Positions 46,141-55,004 of a stretch of DNA of 64,000 nucleotides are shown one piece after another. The stretch spans positions 9,468 through 73,467 of the forward strand of contig PHCB01000009.1 in NCBI GenBank assembly GCA_002842095.1, in the 5' to 3' direction. The number at the start of each line of letters is the position of its first letter. The stretch's first letter is position 1. The notes beneath the pieces are model-generated. The model did no database searches. It had not been told where the DNA came from and saw only the letters and a list, made by a program, of their open reading frames with translations. This DNA comes from a candidate division BRC1 bacterium HGW-BRC1-1. Lineage in GTDB: Bacteria; Sumerlaeota; Sumerlaeia; Sumerlaeales; Sumerlaeaceae. A program made the translations under genes and the position numbers.

Positions 46141-47868
46141 ATGAAAACAGGAATTGTCGACACGCTGGCCGCCGCTGCGGCCGCATTAGTTTTATCCGTA
46201 TCCGCCCTCCCGGCCCACGCCGTGGAAGCCCCCGTCGCCGCCGCCGCCACGCCCGCTGCACTGGAGCAAATGAACTTCACCGGAGTTGTGGGCGATGTTC
46301 ACGGCCTCACCGAAAAGGCCGCAGCCTTCGCCCGCAATGTCATGCCCACTATCAACGGCGACCAGATTCGCGCCATGCTTGGCAACTTCGTGGGCGACCC
46401 CAGCCTCGAAGGCATGAAGCCCGGCGCCGGTGCCGCACTGCTGCTGCCCCCGCGCGGCGGCATGGTGCTCTTCCTCGAAGTCTTGCCTGACAAAATCGAT
46501 GCCTACGAAAAGGTTTTCAAAGGCCCGGCCATGAACGTGGAAAAGACCGAGGGCATGTTGATGATCTCGGAGCGCACAGTGAAGTTGCCCGATGCCAAGG
46601 CGCTGGCATCCACGGTGAAGAAGTCTCTTCTGGGTACCGCTCGCAAAGCCGATCTCGACATCGACATTCGCCTCGCGCGTCTGCTGACCGAATACGATGC
46701 GAAAATCACATCGGGCGTCGAGATGATGACAGAGGCCATGAACCAGGCCGAACCGGAAGTAACCGGACAGGACCCCAAAGCGGTTGCCCGCCTGTTGAAG
46801 GCAGAAGCGCTGATTGGCGTGAAGCTGGGCAAGCGCGTTGAGCATCTGCGCGTGAACATCGCCCCCTCCGCCGACGCTCTCGACCTGACCTATAATATCT
46901 CTGGCCCGACCCTCAAACCTGTTGGCTCTCCAGCCACCACCGCCACAGCCATCACCGCCGCACGCATGCTGCCCATGACCGGGGCCATCCGCATGAGCGG
47001 CGACATTAACATGAAGGCCATGTACGCCGACGCGGCCACGTGGGTTCCCGAACTTATCACAGGTATGGGCGGCACCCCGGCTCAGGCCGAAGCCACCCGC
47101 AAGATGACCCAGGACTGGAGCAAGTTCGCCGGACGTCTCGTTGCCGCCGATTACCTGACCCCCGACACCAGCCCCACCGCCAGTTCCATTCTTGTGGAAG
47201 TGACCGATGAGGCTGCGGCCATGGCCTTTTTGGAATCAATGCCCGAGCTAATCAAAGCCACGGGATGGATGGAGCTAACGGTGCCCGGCATGACTCTCGA
47301 GGAATTTTCCTTCACGAAAAACGTCCGCACCGTCGCCGACACACCCATTCATAAACTGGTCATGAAATACGACAGCACGAACAAAGACCAACAGCAGATG
47401 ATTAACGCCATGTACGGCCCTGATGGCATGACCATGGAAATAGCCATCGTGAACAACATGATCATCTATACCATGGGTGATGCGAAGATCGCAGACCTCA
47501 TCGCCGCCGTGAAGGCCGGCAAGGCCCCTGCTTCGAAACCCCTCGAGGCCGAGAAGCTCGGCGAGGGTGCCATGGCTCTCATGGACATCAACGTGGCCGA
47601 CATCATGAAGGTCGTATTCCAGATGGTTTCGCCCGCGCTGGACGCAAAAGATCGCGGCGCTGTCGAGTCGATTTTCAAAGGCATGAAGGCGGCGCCCCCC
47701 ATCACCGGCGCGGTATACCGCGAGGCTGAAGGATACCGCATCCACTGGCAGATACCGGGCAAGCTGGTTTCCTCGCTGGTGGAAAGCGCCCAAAGCGCCA
47801 TGATGCAACAACCCGGCGTGGCTCCCACCAAAGACGCCCCCGCCATACCCGACGCAGACAACAACTGA
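46141..47868 (+). CDS. Large exported protein, unknown family
   Basis: 575 residues with a signal peptide (TLAAAAAALVLSVSALPAHA). The rest is rich in Ala, Met and Lys, with no Cys in the mature protein and no recognised motif. Alternating helices and strands recur with a theme of strand plus charged helix (for example GGMVLFLEVLPDKIDAYEKV; ILVEVTDEAAAMAFLESMPE; ALMDINVADIMKVVFQMVSP), so it may be built from three or four similar modules of about 150 residues. GGAG lies 8 bases before the ATG. A strong terminator follows, so it is transcribed alone. It could be a periplasmic or surface protein; the function is unknown. Confidence 0.7.
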   Translation: MKTGIVDTLAAAAAALVLSVSALPAHAVEAPVAAAATPAALEQMNFTGVVGDVHGLTEKAAAFARNVMPTINGDQIRAMLGNFVGDPSLEGMKPGAGAALLLPPRGGMVLFLEVLPDKIDAYEKVFKGPAMNVEKTEGMLMISERTVKLPDAKALASTVKKSLLGTARKADLDIDIRLARLLTEYDAKITSGVEMMTEAMNQAEPEVTGQDPKAVARLLKAEALIGVKLGKRVEHLRVNIAPSADALDLTYNISGPTLKPVGSPATTATAITAARMLPMTGAIRMSGDINMKAMYADAATWVPELITGMGGTPAQAEATRKMTQDWSKFAGRLVAADYLTPDTSPTASSILVEVTDEAAAMAFLESMPELIKATGWMELTVPGMTLEEFSFTKNVRTVADTPIHKLVMKYDSTNKDQQQMINAMYGPDGMTMEIAIVNNMIIYTMGDAKIADLIAAVKAGKAPASKPLEAEKLGEGAMALMDINVADIMKVVFQMVSPALDAKDRGAVESIFKGMKAAPPITGAVYREAEGYRIHWQIPGKLVSSLVESAQSAMMQQPGVAPTKDAPAIPDADNN

Positions 47869-47894
47869 TTCCGCTTTTCGCACGCTAAACTAAA

Positions 47895-47945
47895 GCGCAC
47901 GCTCCGATTGGATTAATTTCCCGGGGCGTGCGCATTTTATTTTTT
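47895..47945 (+). terminator. Intrinsic terminator
   Basis: GCGCACGC and GCGTGCGC form an 8-bp stem, extended to 11 by TCC/GGG, followed by ATTTTATTTTTT. It begins 26 bases after the stop of the large exported protein gene. Confidence 0.88.
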
Positions 47946-48072
47946 GGGGACACACTTGACTTCCCCTTTACCTGCAACGATACTCGTTCACCAAAGCTGT
48001 AGAATTCCCGGGCCGGAGACATGCATTCTGTGTCCGGAACATGCACCTTCAACACAGGGGCTGGGACGACTG

Positions 48073-49308
48073 ATGCAACAGGAAGCCACACGACATTATA
48101 ACGTTTATGTCATCGAGGCAGATGCCGAAATTGCGCATAGCATAAAGGAATTGGTGACCCGAGTGGCGGGCACACCGCCCACGGTTTTTACCAATGGGCG
48201 AGAAGGGCTTGCGGCCTGCCTGGAAACCCCGCCCCACTTGCTCATTACGGCTCCCCATCTACCGGGTGTGCTGGGCAATCAGATTTGTCGACTGCTGCGG
48301 TCCAGCCCGGGACATCGCCACATCCCCATTATCCACTGCTCCACCATCCCCGATGAAATGCGCCACGAATTGGACATGCTGGACATAGGTGCCAACGCAT
48401 ACATCGCCAAACCCATCGACATGGAACTCCTCGGATCGACCATACAGCAATTGCTGCCGAGTGTGACCGCCCCACGGCCGACTCCAGTGGAGTGCCCACC
48501 GCAGGAATTCGCGGGATTTCGCCTGGAGAGCGTCCTCGGTTCCGGTGGAATCGGAACAACATACAAGGCCACCCAGTTAGTGCTCAACCGATCCGTGGTG
48601 CTCAAGGTGCTGCTCCGCACATCGGCCGAAGAAGAACCAGAGATAACCCGCTTCTTCAGCGAAGCCCAGGTCATCGCGAAACTCAATCATCGAAACATTG
48701 TAAAGGTATTCGATGTGGGCAAAACGAAGGCTGTGTATTACATCGCGCGCGAATTCATCGAGGGGGTGCCGCTGACGACGCTCTACGGCAGAGACAGCAA
48801 AGAGCCGGCCTGGGTCGACACGCTTGCCATTATTCGACAAATGATCGACGCGCTCGCTTACCTACACGACATGAACATTGTCCATCGCGATGTGCGGCCG
48901 GGTAATTTTTTGATGGCGGATATCGGCGTCTTAAAGTTGACGGATTTTGGTATCAGCCGCGCCAGCGGCCTGCACGATGTGGGCTATACCCCCCGAGGGT
49001 TGTCCCTGAATACTCCCATCTTCACGGCCCCCGAGCAGTTAGAGGGCGAACGGCCCACCGGCCGGAGCGACCAATACTCGCTGGCCCGCACCATCCTGCA
49101 CCTGTTCGAGCGCGGCGCAACCGTCACCCCCGTGCGCAACCTGTGGCAGTTCCGCCCCGACCTGCCCGCAGACCTAAGCGCGGCCCTGGAACGCTGCATG
49201 CAATCCGATCCCGACCAACGCTACGCCACCATGCGCGAAGCCGGCAAAGCCATTCTATCCGCCTGCGCCCTTCACAACCCCGAACCGCTAATGCCCAGCG
49301 CGCATTAA
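48073..49308 (+). CDS. Pseudo-receiver/serine-threonine kinase fusion
   Basis: 411 residues. A receiver-like domain (about 8-125) keeps the fold and Lys113 (NAYIAKPID) but has Ala60 where the phospho-Asp should be (LLITAPHLPG), and an altered first acidic pair (EAD). An Hanks-type kinase domain follows from about residue 150: G-loop LGSGGIGTTYKA, VVLKVL Lys, HRDVRPGNFLM catalytic loop in which Arg replaces the usual Lys, DFGIS and APE. The kinase should bind ATP and may be active. Signal input would not be phosphorylation of the receiver. ATG 48073 has GGGA 6 bases upstream; a longer frame begins inside the previous terminator. Promoter unknown. Confidence 0.85.
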   Translation: MQQEATRHYNVYVIEADAEIAHSIKELVTRVAGTPPTVFTNGREGLAACLETPPHLLITAPHLPGVLGNQICRLLRSSPGHRHIPIIHCSTIPDEMRHELDMLDIGANAYIAKPIDMELLGSTIQQLLPSVTAPRPTPVECPPQEFAGFRLESVLGSGGIGTTYKATQLVLNRSVVLKVLLRTSAEEEPEITRFFSEAQVIAKLNHRNIVKVFDVGKTKAVYYIAREFIEGVPLTTLYGRDSKEPAWVDTLAIIRQMIDALAYLHDMNIVHRDVRPGNFLMADIGVLKLTDFGISRASGLHDVGYTPRGLSLNTPIFTAPEQLEGERPTGRSDQYSLARTILHLFERGATVTPVRNLWQFRPDLPADLSAALERCMQSDPDQRYATMREAGKAILSACALHNPEPLMPSAH

Positions 49309-49311
49309 AAA

Positions 49312-49383
49312 ACAGGAGGGGGGCATTCTTGGCCCCCCTGGCTTTTCATGGCTCTTGGGGGGCAGGAATGCCCCCCCTCCTGT
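49312..49383 (-). terminator. Long inverted repeat after the GH20 gene
   Basis: Arms ACAGGAGGGGGGCATTC and GAATGCCCCCCCTCCTGT pair over 17-18 bases, with an inner G/C-rich hairpin. On the minus strand the stem is followed by six T, so it can terminate the GH20 transcript. It also looks like a palindromic repeat unit of the kind that is dispersed in many bacterial genomes. Confidence 0.75.
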
Positions 49384-49431
49384 AAAAAACACACGCCCCG
49401 CGCAGGGGCTGTATTGTTATTGTTCCGTCTG

Positions 49432-52272
49432 CTATTCCGGCGAGACGCCGCTTATGCCGAACAGCAGCAGGCCCGAGGCCTGGTTGTTTGATTGGAACGT
49501 GATCGACTTAACCTTTTTGGCGGGTTGGGGGTTGCGCCAAACGAATTGGTGCACCACCTCGGCCATCGCTCCCTCGGGGGTATTCTTCCATGCCACGGGC
49601 GAGGTTGCGCTGGCGCGCGGGTCATCCACGGCGAATGCGGTTTGGCCCAGGTTCCACGTAATCCCCTCGGTGGTGCCGTCGTCATAGGTGAATGTCGAGT
49701 CGGCTATGGCCGGTGATGCCGGACCCGGCAGCGTGGCCGCCACCGCAAACCCGATGGCCGCCGCCGTCTTGTCCACAGGAACCGAGAGGCGGTCCAGCCA
49801 CTTGCCGTCGGGATTCATCTGGCCAGACATCAGCACCGCCTTTGGTGCCCCCTTCTTGCCGGGAATGTTGAACACGAACCTTCCCAGCCGTGCCTCGCCC
49901 ACGGGCAGATTTACCATGCCCGCCGCGCCGGCGTGGCCCAGCCAATCCGCTTTGCCCTTGGCCGTGGCATCGAAATTCGCCACTGCGCTCAGGTCCACCG
50001 TCCACCCCGCGCGCTTGCCGCGGGGCAAATCCGAGCCCGTCCACATGCGCGAAAATTCCGCGCGGTAATCGAGGTCCATCTCGTCGAACGGTTTGGGCGC
50101 ACCGGTCCACGCCGCCTCTGCCGCGAGGAAGTATGCCGCGTACTGCTCCTGGTTTGCCTCGAACGATTCCTGACCAAACGAATAGCCCGCCCAGGTCGTA
50201 TCCAGAACTCCAAGCGTCTTGCCGCCGGTGCTTTTTGCCGTGGCGTCGTATTGCAGCTTGGCGGCCCGCGTGAAGTTGACCACGTTTACCGGTTCATACC
50301 ACGGGCTGGCCACGGTATCGAAGCCAGCGTCGTTGAGCAGTTTCAAGCTCGTGAACTTCTCCACCGGAACCGTATCGTAGTGCCAGTCGGTGATGAACAC
50401 GTCCTTGGGTAAACGCTCACGGCGCTCCCTGGCTGCTTCCTTGGTGTCCGCATGCGTCGCGTCGGTCGCTTCGCCCGGCCCCAGGAACATATCGCCCCAC
50501 AGCATGGTGCGCACGCCGCGCGCTTTGAGGAAGTTGTAGTGGTGCATGATGTCGTTCATGATCAGGTTCGTCGACCCGACCTTCTTGTTTGCTTCCTTGA
50601 AGGGGAAGCCAGAAATGGTGATCTCGTCGTGGCCGATGTGGAGCATCCGTGGCTTGAAGAACGCCAGAACCTCCTCGTGAATCTTGTCCGTCAGCGCATA
50701 GACCTCCGGGTTGGAGGGGTCGTAGGCGAACGGCGTTTTCGGGCTGTCCGACAGGTGCCCGTAGACTTTGTTATCGAGGAGCCACTCGCTGTGGCCGAAG
50801 GTGTTGATGAGCGGCGTGATCTCGATGCCCTGCCGCTCGCACTCTTCCACCACGGCGCGCGCGTCGTCCTTCGTCATGGCGAACTTGGGGTGATGCACCA
50901 GGCGCGTCGCGTCCCACATGATGTACTCGCACTGGTAGACAATCTGGTTGATCTTCAGCGCACCCAGGATGTCGCGCACCATCTTCAGTTGCAGCTCGCG
51001 GGCATCCTTGCCCGAGAAGAAGTGGATGCCGCGATACGGCATGGCCGGATAATCATCCACGCTGCACCCGCGCAGAGAAACCTTGTCGCCCTCCGCACGC
51101 ACGAGCTGCTGCAGGGTCTTGATGCTGTTCATCAGACCCGCCGTGGTGTTCGCGGTGCACTCTGCGGTTTTGCCCACGCGCACCTGATACTGCTCATCGT
51201 TGTCGGGGGCAACGTCCACGCTACCCGGCTTGCACGTGAGCACAATCTGGTTCGCGGATTTTGCGTCCGTCTGGCGCAGGGTCAGCGCACATTCGCGCTT
51301 CACGAAATTCGTCAGGCCGGCCACGGCGGGCTTCAGTTGCGCCGCGGCGGCGGTGTCTGCGTCCACACGAATCGTGGTCTCCGCGTTGATCGCGAAGTTA
51401 GTCTCGCTCCACGTCGCCTTCTTGGGCGTGGGGAAAATGCGGTCCTCGACCTTCACGGGCATCAGCATGGTCTGCGCGTCTGCGGGCGCGGCGGACACTT
51501 CCGCCGTGGTGGATCTCATCTCGCGCTTCGGAGGGAATCGGAACTCGACGCTGTACGACAGCACCTTGTTGGGGGTGAGCATCTTTCCCAAGACGCCCAG
51601 CCAGTAGTGGGGCGTTAGTGCGGAATATTTATTTTTTCGATAGTCGAGAAGCGAGGCCTTCACATCGCCCTTGGAGATAAGCTCCACCGGGCCCATGCGC
51701 GTGTCGATGGTCACCTTTTCAAAAAGAGGGGCCAGCCGCGTTTCGCCCTCTTTCGCCACCGACGGCGCCAGCATCGTGGGCGTTTTGGCCTCACCACCGG
51801 TTATGGTTAATTGCCGACCAGCGATCCAGGCAGGGTTGATTCCGCCCATCTGGTGCTCCAGCATACCGAAGGAATTCGTGGTGAGCAGCGCGTCGGTCGA
51901 CAGGCGCACCACGCGCCCGGGAAGCAGCTCCAGCGTGTGGGTGGCCTCGAAGGTGTTGTCTACAGACTTTAGACCGACTGTGAAAACGTCGCCCCCATCG
52001 GCGGACTTAGCGTGTGTTGCGCGGCTCATGGCGCGCGGGTCGTTGTCGTAACCAAACCAGCGCCCGTTCCAGTCTTTCTTAACGGCGTAAAGCGTGCTCT
52101 GGTTCGTGAAGGGGATACCGTCCACGCTGATATAAAGCCCGGCCAGCCCGCCCATGATAACTTGCACGCCGTCGCGCTCAGCCTTGATCTCATTTACACT
52201 CATCGCGTTCAGGGAAACACTCCCTGCAAACAGGGTCAGGGCGGCAGCGAAGCCAATAATACGATTTTGCAC
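49432..52272 (-). CDS. Exported GH20 beta-N-acetylhexosaminidase
   Basis: 946 residues with a signal peptide (IIGFAAALTLFAGSVSLNA). Domain order: a beta-rich N-terminal region (about 25-270), a GH20 accessory domain (about 280-430), the TIM-barrel catalytic domain (YPAMPYRGIHFFSG onward, catalytic pair Asp549-Glu550 in MLHIGHDEIT, where most relatives have GGDE), and a C-terminal beta-sandwich. It cleaves terminal GlcNAc or GalNAc from glycans by substrate-assisted catalysis. GTG 52272 is the start: GGAGG lies 8 bases upstream and the signal peptide follows. It probably supplies GlcNAc to the pathway containing NagA. Termination is by the hairpin at 49312. Confidence 0.85.
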   Translation of the reverse strand: MQNRIIGFAAALTLFAGSVSLNAMSVNEIKAERDGVQVIMGGLAGLYISVDGIPFTNQSTLYAVKKDWNGRWFGYDNDPRAMSRATHAKSADGGDVFTVGLKSVDNTFEATHTLELLPGRVVRLSTDALLTTNSFGMLEHQMGGINPAWIAGRQLTITGGEAKTPTMLAPSVAKEGETRLAPLFEKVTIDTRMGPVELISKGDVKASLLDYRKNKYSALTPHYWLGVLGKMLTPNKVLSYSVEFRFPPKREMRSTTAEVSAAPADAQTMLMPVKVEDRIFPTPKKATWSETNFAINAETTIRVDADTAAAAQLKPAVAGLTNFVKRECALTLRQTDAKSANQIVLTCKPGSVDVAPDNDEQYQVRVGKTAECTANTTAGLMNSIKTLQQLVRAEGDKVSLRGCSVDDYPAMPYRGIHFFSGKDARELQLKMVRDILGALKINQIVYQCEYIMWDATRLVHHPKFAMTKDDARAVVEECERQGIEITPLINTFGHSEWLLDNKVYGHLSDSPKTPFAYDPSNPEVYALTDKIHEEVLAFFKPRMLHIGHDEITISGFPFKEANKKVGSTNLIMNDIMHHYNFLKARGVRTMLWGDMFLGPGEATDATHADTKEAARERRERLPKDVFITDWHYDTVPVEKFTSLKLLNDAGFDTVASPWYEPVNVVNFTRAAKLQYDATAKSTGGKTLGVLDTTWAGYSFGQESFEANQEQYAAYFLAAEAAWTGAPKPFDEMDLDYRAEFSRMWTGSDLPRGKRAGWTVDLSAVANFDATAKGKADWLGHAGAAGMVNLPVGEARLGRFVFNIPGKKGAPKAVLMSGQMNPDGKWLDRLSVPVDKTAAAIGFAVAATLPGPASPAIADSTFTYDDGTTEGITWNLGQTAFAVDDPRASATSPVAWKNTPEGAMAEVVHQFVWRNPQPAKKVKSITFQSNNQASGLLLFGISGVSPE

Positions 52273-52460
52273 GATTCGATCCTCCGGTATTTTAAACGTA
52301 ACGTCCGCGCCCCAAATACAAACCCGGGCGCGACGCAGTGGCAGCAACAGGATACCAACCCCAACGTTTAAAAGCGAAGGAAGCGTGACAAGCGAATTCG
52401 GTTAAAGCTGCCTATCACAGCCAACCATCAGTCGCGGCAACCGCCTAACCCCAACCCAAA

Positions 52461-52505
52461 GTCCATGCTGTCCATACCGTCCATAGTGTCCATAAAGTCC
52501 ATAAC
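52461..52505 (-). repeat. 9-bp ATGGAC repeat, 5 copies
   Basis: Five consecutive GTCCATnnn units on the plus strand, 59 bases after the HPF-like gene stop, read ATGGAC in its direction. Confidence 0.9.
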
Positions 52506-52564
52506 GCCATCACTCACGTCAGGTCGCCGCCCGGACACCACCGCCGGTCACAACCCCGCCGTGC

Positions 52565-52939
52565 TCACGACTCTTCCTCGTCCTCCGCCTCGTCCGGGTC
52601 GATCGGTTCAGCAGGCTGCCTGCCCTTGTCGCTCAGTCGGCCTATTGTGCTCTCGATCTTTCGGGTCAGCTTGCCCGCAGCGCCGTCGACGGCCTCGTCC
52701 ACCGTTGCAGCCTGCTGGGTGACCGCGATGGGCTGGAGACCTTCGAGGCGGGCTTCCATCACGCAACGCATATCGTCCTGGCCGCCCTTCTTGTTGCTGT
52801 TCTCATCGCTCAGATGCACCACCACCCGCGTGATGCGGTCGCTCAGCCGGCCCAGCGCATTCTCCACCACGCCGCGAATCTCGACGAACAGAGCCTCGGT
52901 GCCATCTATGTTGTTGTCGGTGGTAATTTGGATCTGCAT
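52565..52939 (-). CDS. HPF/RaiA-family ribosome-associated protein
   Basis: 124 residues of the sigma-54 modulation/S30EA group: a beta-strand with a helix (EALFVEIRGVVENALGRLSD), ITRVVVHLSDEN, a Met-Arg-Cys strand, and VDEAVDGAAGKLTRKIESTI, followed by an acidic 20-residue tail. Members bind the decoding centre and inactivate ribosomes in stationary phase. It is a short form without the dimerisation domain of long HPF. AAGGAG lies 6 bases before the ATG. It is followed by a repeat, then by the GH20 gene 292 bases on. Confidence 0.8.
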   Translation of the reverse strand: MQIQITTDNNIDGTEALFVEIRGVVENALGRLSDRITRVVVHLSDENSNKKGGQDDMRCVMEARLEGLQPIAVTQQAATVDEAVDGAAGKLTRKIESTIGRLSDKGRQPAEPIDPDEAEDEEES

Positions 52940-53736
52940 ACTATTCTCCTTTGATGTCGTGATGTCATATCAGTGTTGGTCGAGCAAGTCATCAACTTTC
53001 GGGATGCCGCCGATGGGTCGGCTGGTAAAGCGACAGGCGCGGCGACTGGGGATTCGACACCAACTTCGCCTGCGATTCGTTTGTCAGGGCATTGTTCTTC
53101 GGTGTCATTGTTGCCTATAGTTTTATGAGTGGATATCGGCGGGAATGTTCCGGTGCACACTGTAAGATTTCGGAAATCGCCTCGCGACCTGGGGCCCCTT
53201 AACGTTCAGTAAGCCCGCATTTGGCGACTCGCCAGGGAGCAACGCCCCCCGTAAAACGTATCAGATGCCAGACCCGTGCCACAACTCCTTACGCGGTGCC
53301 CTGCGACACTATAGCGTTTTCGATTCAAATGATTACATACTCGTGGTGCGCTTGGATGTCGCATTGTGACCGCCCATCCCTGACGTCGGTGGCAACCACG
53401 GCCCCGCCCGGGCGCCCGATGCGACCGCCCTCCCATTTACCCACTTGCTGGCGGATGGCAACCTCGGTGCAACCGGCGTGCAACCGGCGTGCAACCGGCG
53501 TGCAAGCAGTGTAACTGGCGCGCAATCAACAAGTCGTTATCCACCCATCGGTCTGTCTCAGCCCTCCACGCGGCCTGCAATTGCATTCGTTGGACGAACA
53601 ACCAGAACAACTACCGTGCCGATCTGCCGGAAGGGGCGCACTACCTGAATAGCCGTAACAAATCCGCACTTCTATATCTCCAAGCCGGAGACGTTTAATC
53701 AAACTACTGAAGGGGGCTATTGCCACGGCATTATCC
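52940..53736. other. Gene-poor gap before the RHS-like locus
   Basis: About 800 bases without a supported gene; short frames on both strands have no recognisable product. It holds the 11-bp repeat array at 53467 and presumably the HPF promoter. It marks the border between the G+C-rich core and the AT-richer region that follows. Confidence 0.55.
53467..53521 (+). repeat. 11-bp GTGCAACCGGC repeat, about 5 units
   Basis: Three identical GTGCAACCGGC units, then GTGCAAGCAGT and a degenerate fifth. This is the second copy of the family at 36691. Confidence 0.9.
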
Positions 53737-54210
53737 TCATGGAGCAGGCTTTCGTAACGGAGCCCAATCTCGCTGAGTTCCGCTCGACAATATATTAAAG
53801 AACACTTCCGGCATCTCTGAAACTATTTTCAATCGGTTACCAACCCATTCCATCGCGTAGTCACCATTTGAATCTTTCGACCAAACAGTCGTTCCCATAT
53901 CACTGGATTGAAACCAAAGACGATTTGTCTTCGCTTCCCAATAAAGCGTCCAACGATGAAGCGCGCTGGCTCCTTCGGCGGACTTAAGTTCGGTCACCCC
54001 TTGGGCATCGACCAACTTAAACTCAATAATCTTATTGGGTACAATATAGGCCTCGATGCACCCGCCCGATGAAAGCCGGTAACGGCCCGTACGAGTGATC
54101 AAGGTATCATCATGTGTTGACGCATTCAAGTCAGGCCTGCGCGAACAACCACCCGTCATCATTCCAGCATAGACAATGAGGATAATAAGAGCAGTAAGGA
54201 TTGTTCTCAT
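53737..54210 (-). CDS. Small lipoprotein, unknown
   Basis: 157 residues with a lipoprotein signal (TILTALIILIVYAGMMTGGC) and Cys as the lipid attachment site. The mature part is beta-strand-like, with several Trp (RWTLYWEAKTNRLWFQSSDM) and no recognised motif. GGGAGA lies just before the ATG at 54210; a longer frame to 54462 carries unrelated residues. It is the last gene of a long run of small minus-strand secreted or membrane proteins and could be an immunity or surface protein of the RHS locus; that is inference. Confidence 0.65.
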   Translation of the reverse strand: MRTILTALIILIVYAGMMTGGCSRRPDLNASTHDDTLITRTGRYRLSSGGCIEAYIVPNKIIEFKLVDAQGVTELKSAEGASALHRWTLYWEAKTNRLWFQSSDMGTTVWSKDSNGDYAMEWVGNRLKIVSEMPEVFFNILSSGTQRDWAPLRKPAP

Positions 54211-54313
54211 CACTTCTCCCAGATACTTCGTTATTATTCTTGAAACGGCCAGCCCGTGGCTTTGATAATTCTGTTCCTGCAAATATATACTTCGCTGGCT
54301 GGCGACAGGAACG

Positions 54314-54895
54314 CTACTTCCCAGGAACCCCAACCACGGATTCCGGCTCGCCAAAGGATTCGCGCAGTTGGTCCTCCGCGATGGGGAACAGAACCGGCTG
54401 GCGGCCCGGTACGGAGAGCATGAACGGGCAGACAGCACGTTTGTGCGAATAATGATGTGCATAGAACCCGCAAAGCCGTCCGTTCTTGAGATAAAACTCC
54501 ATGCCAGAGTGAGGAAATCTGTCTTGTTTGTTCATGAATGCCTCGGTAATTCCGTTCCCAAGATCCTCAGTGCTTGCCCCCATCTCAGCCAACTCAGCCA
54601 ATCCAATCTCGCGAACGAGATACACTCGTCCGTTCCAATGGAACTGAAGGTCACAGTCGGCAGGAATTGCCTCCGCATCACGATCGCCGCATTGCACGCT
54701 GGAATACTCGATGCGCCCTTTCTTGACCCACGCCCCAACAAACTCCATATTCTGTTCGTAGTTTGCGTAATACCACTGGTTCCATTCACCCGTGGCGTGG
54801 TTCTCGGCGATATGTTCGCAAGCCGTTAGGAGCATGGCCGCAAGCGGCACCCACAAAAGCCAACCCGCAACCCGCGCGACTCGATTATTGTTCAT
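54314..54895 (-). CDS. Small lipoprotein, unknown
   Basis: 193 residues with a lipoprotein signal (AGWLLWVPLAAMLLTAC). Mature sequence: VQCGDRDAEAIPADC contains two Cys that may pair; WNGRVYLVREIGLAELAEMG and FYLKNGRLCGFYAHHY follow. There is no known domain. ATG 54895 is preferred over 54910. It is in line with the neighbours on the same strand. Confidence 0.65.
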   Translation of the reverse strand: MNNNRVARVAGWLLWVPLAAMLLTACEHIAENHATGEWNQWYYANYEQNMEFVGAWVKKGRIEYSSVQCGDRDAEAIPADCDLQFHWNGRVYLVREIGLAELAEMGASTEDLGNGITEAFMNKQDRFPHSGMEFYLKNGRLCGFYAHHYSHKRAVCPFMLSVPGRQPVLFPIAEDQLRESFGEPESVVGVPGK

Positions 54896-55004
54896 TCTGC
54901 TTTCTCTCATTCCCAGCGACTATGGCCGGAATCTGCAGGTTGTCATCGTGCTGCTCTTCGCCCACTCTTGGCAATCAATGCCTTTGCCTAATACTCTTTC
55001 GAGA

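Noticed and set aside
36691-53521. CRISPR array as an explanation for the periodic repeats
   Set aside because: The units are 9 or 11 bases long without unique spacers of the right length, and no cas gene is present.
53206-53698. Short frames in the gap before the RHS locus
   Set aside because: They run through the 11-bp repeats and give no recognisable product.
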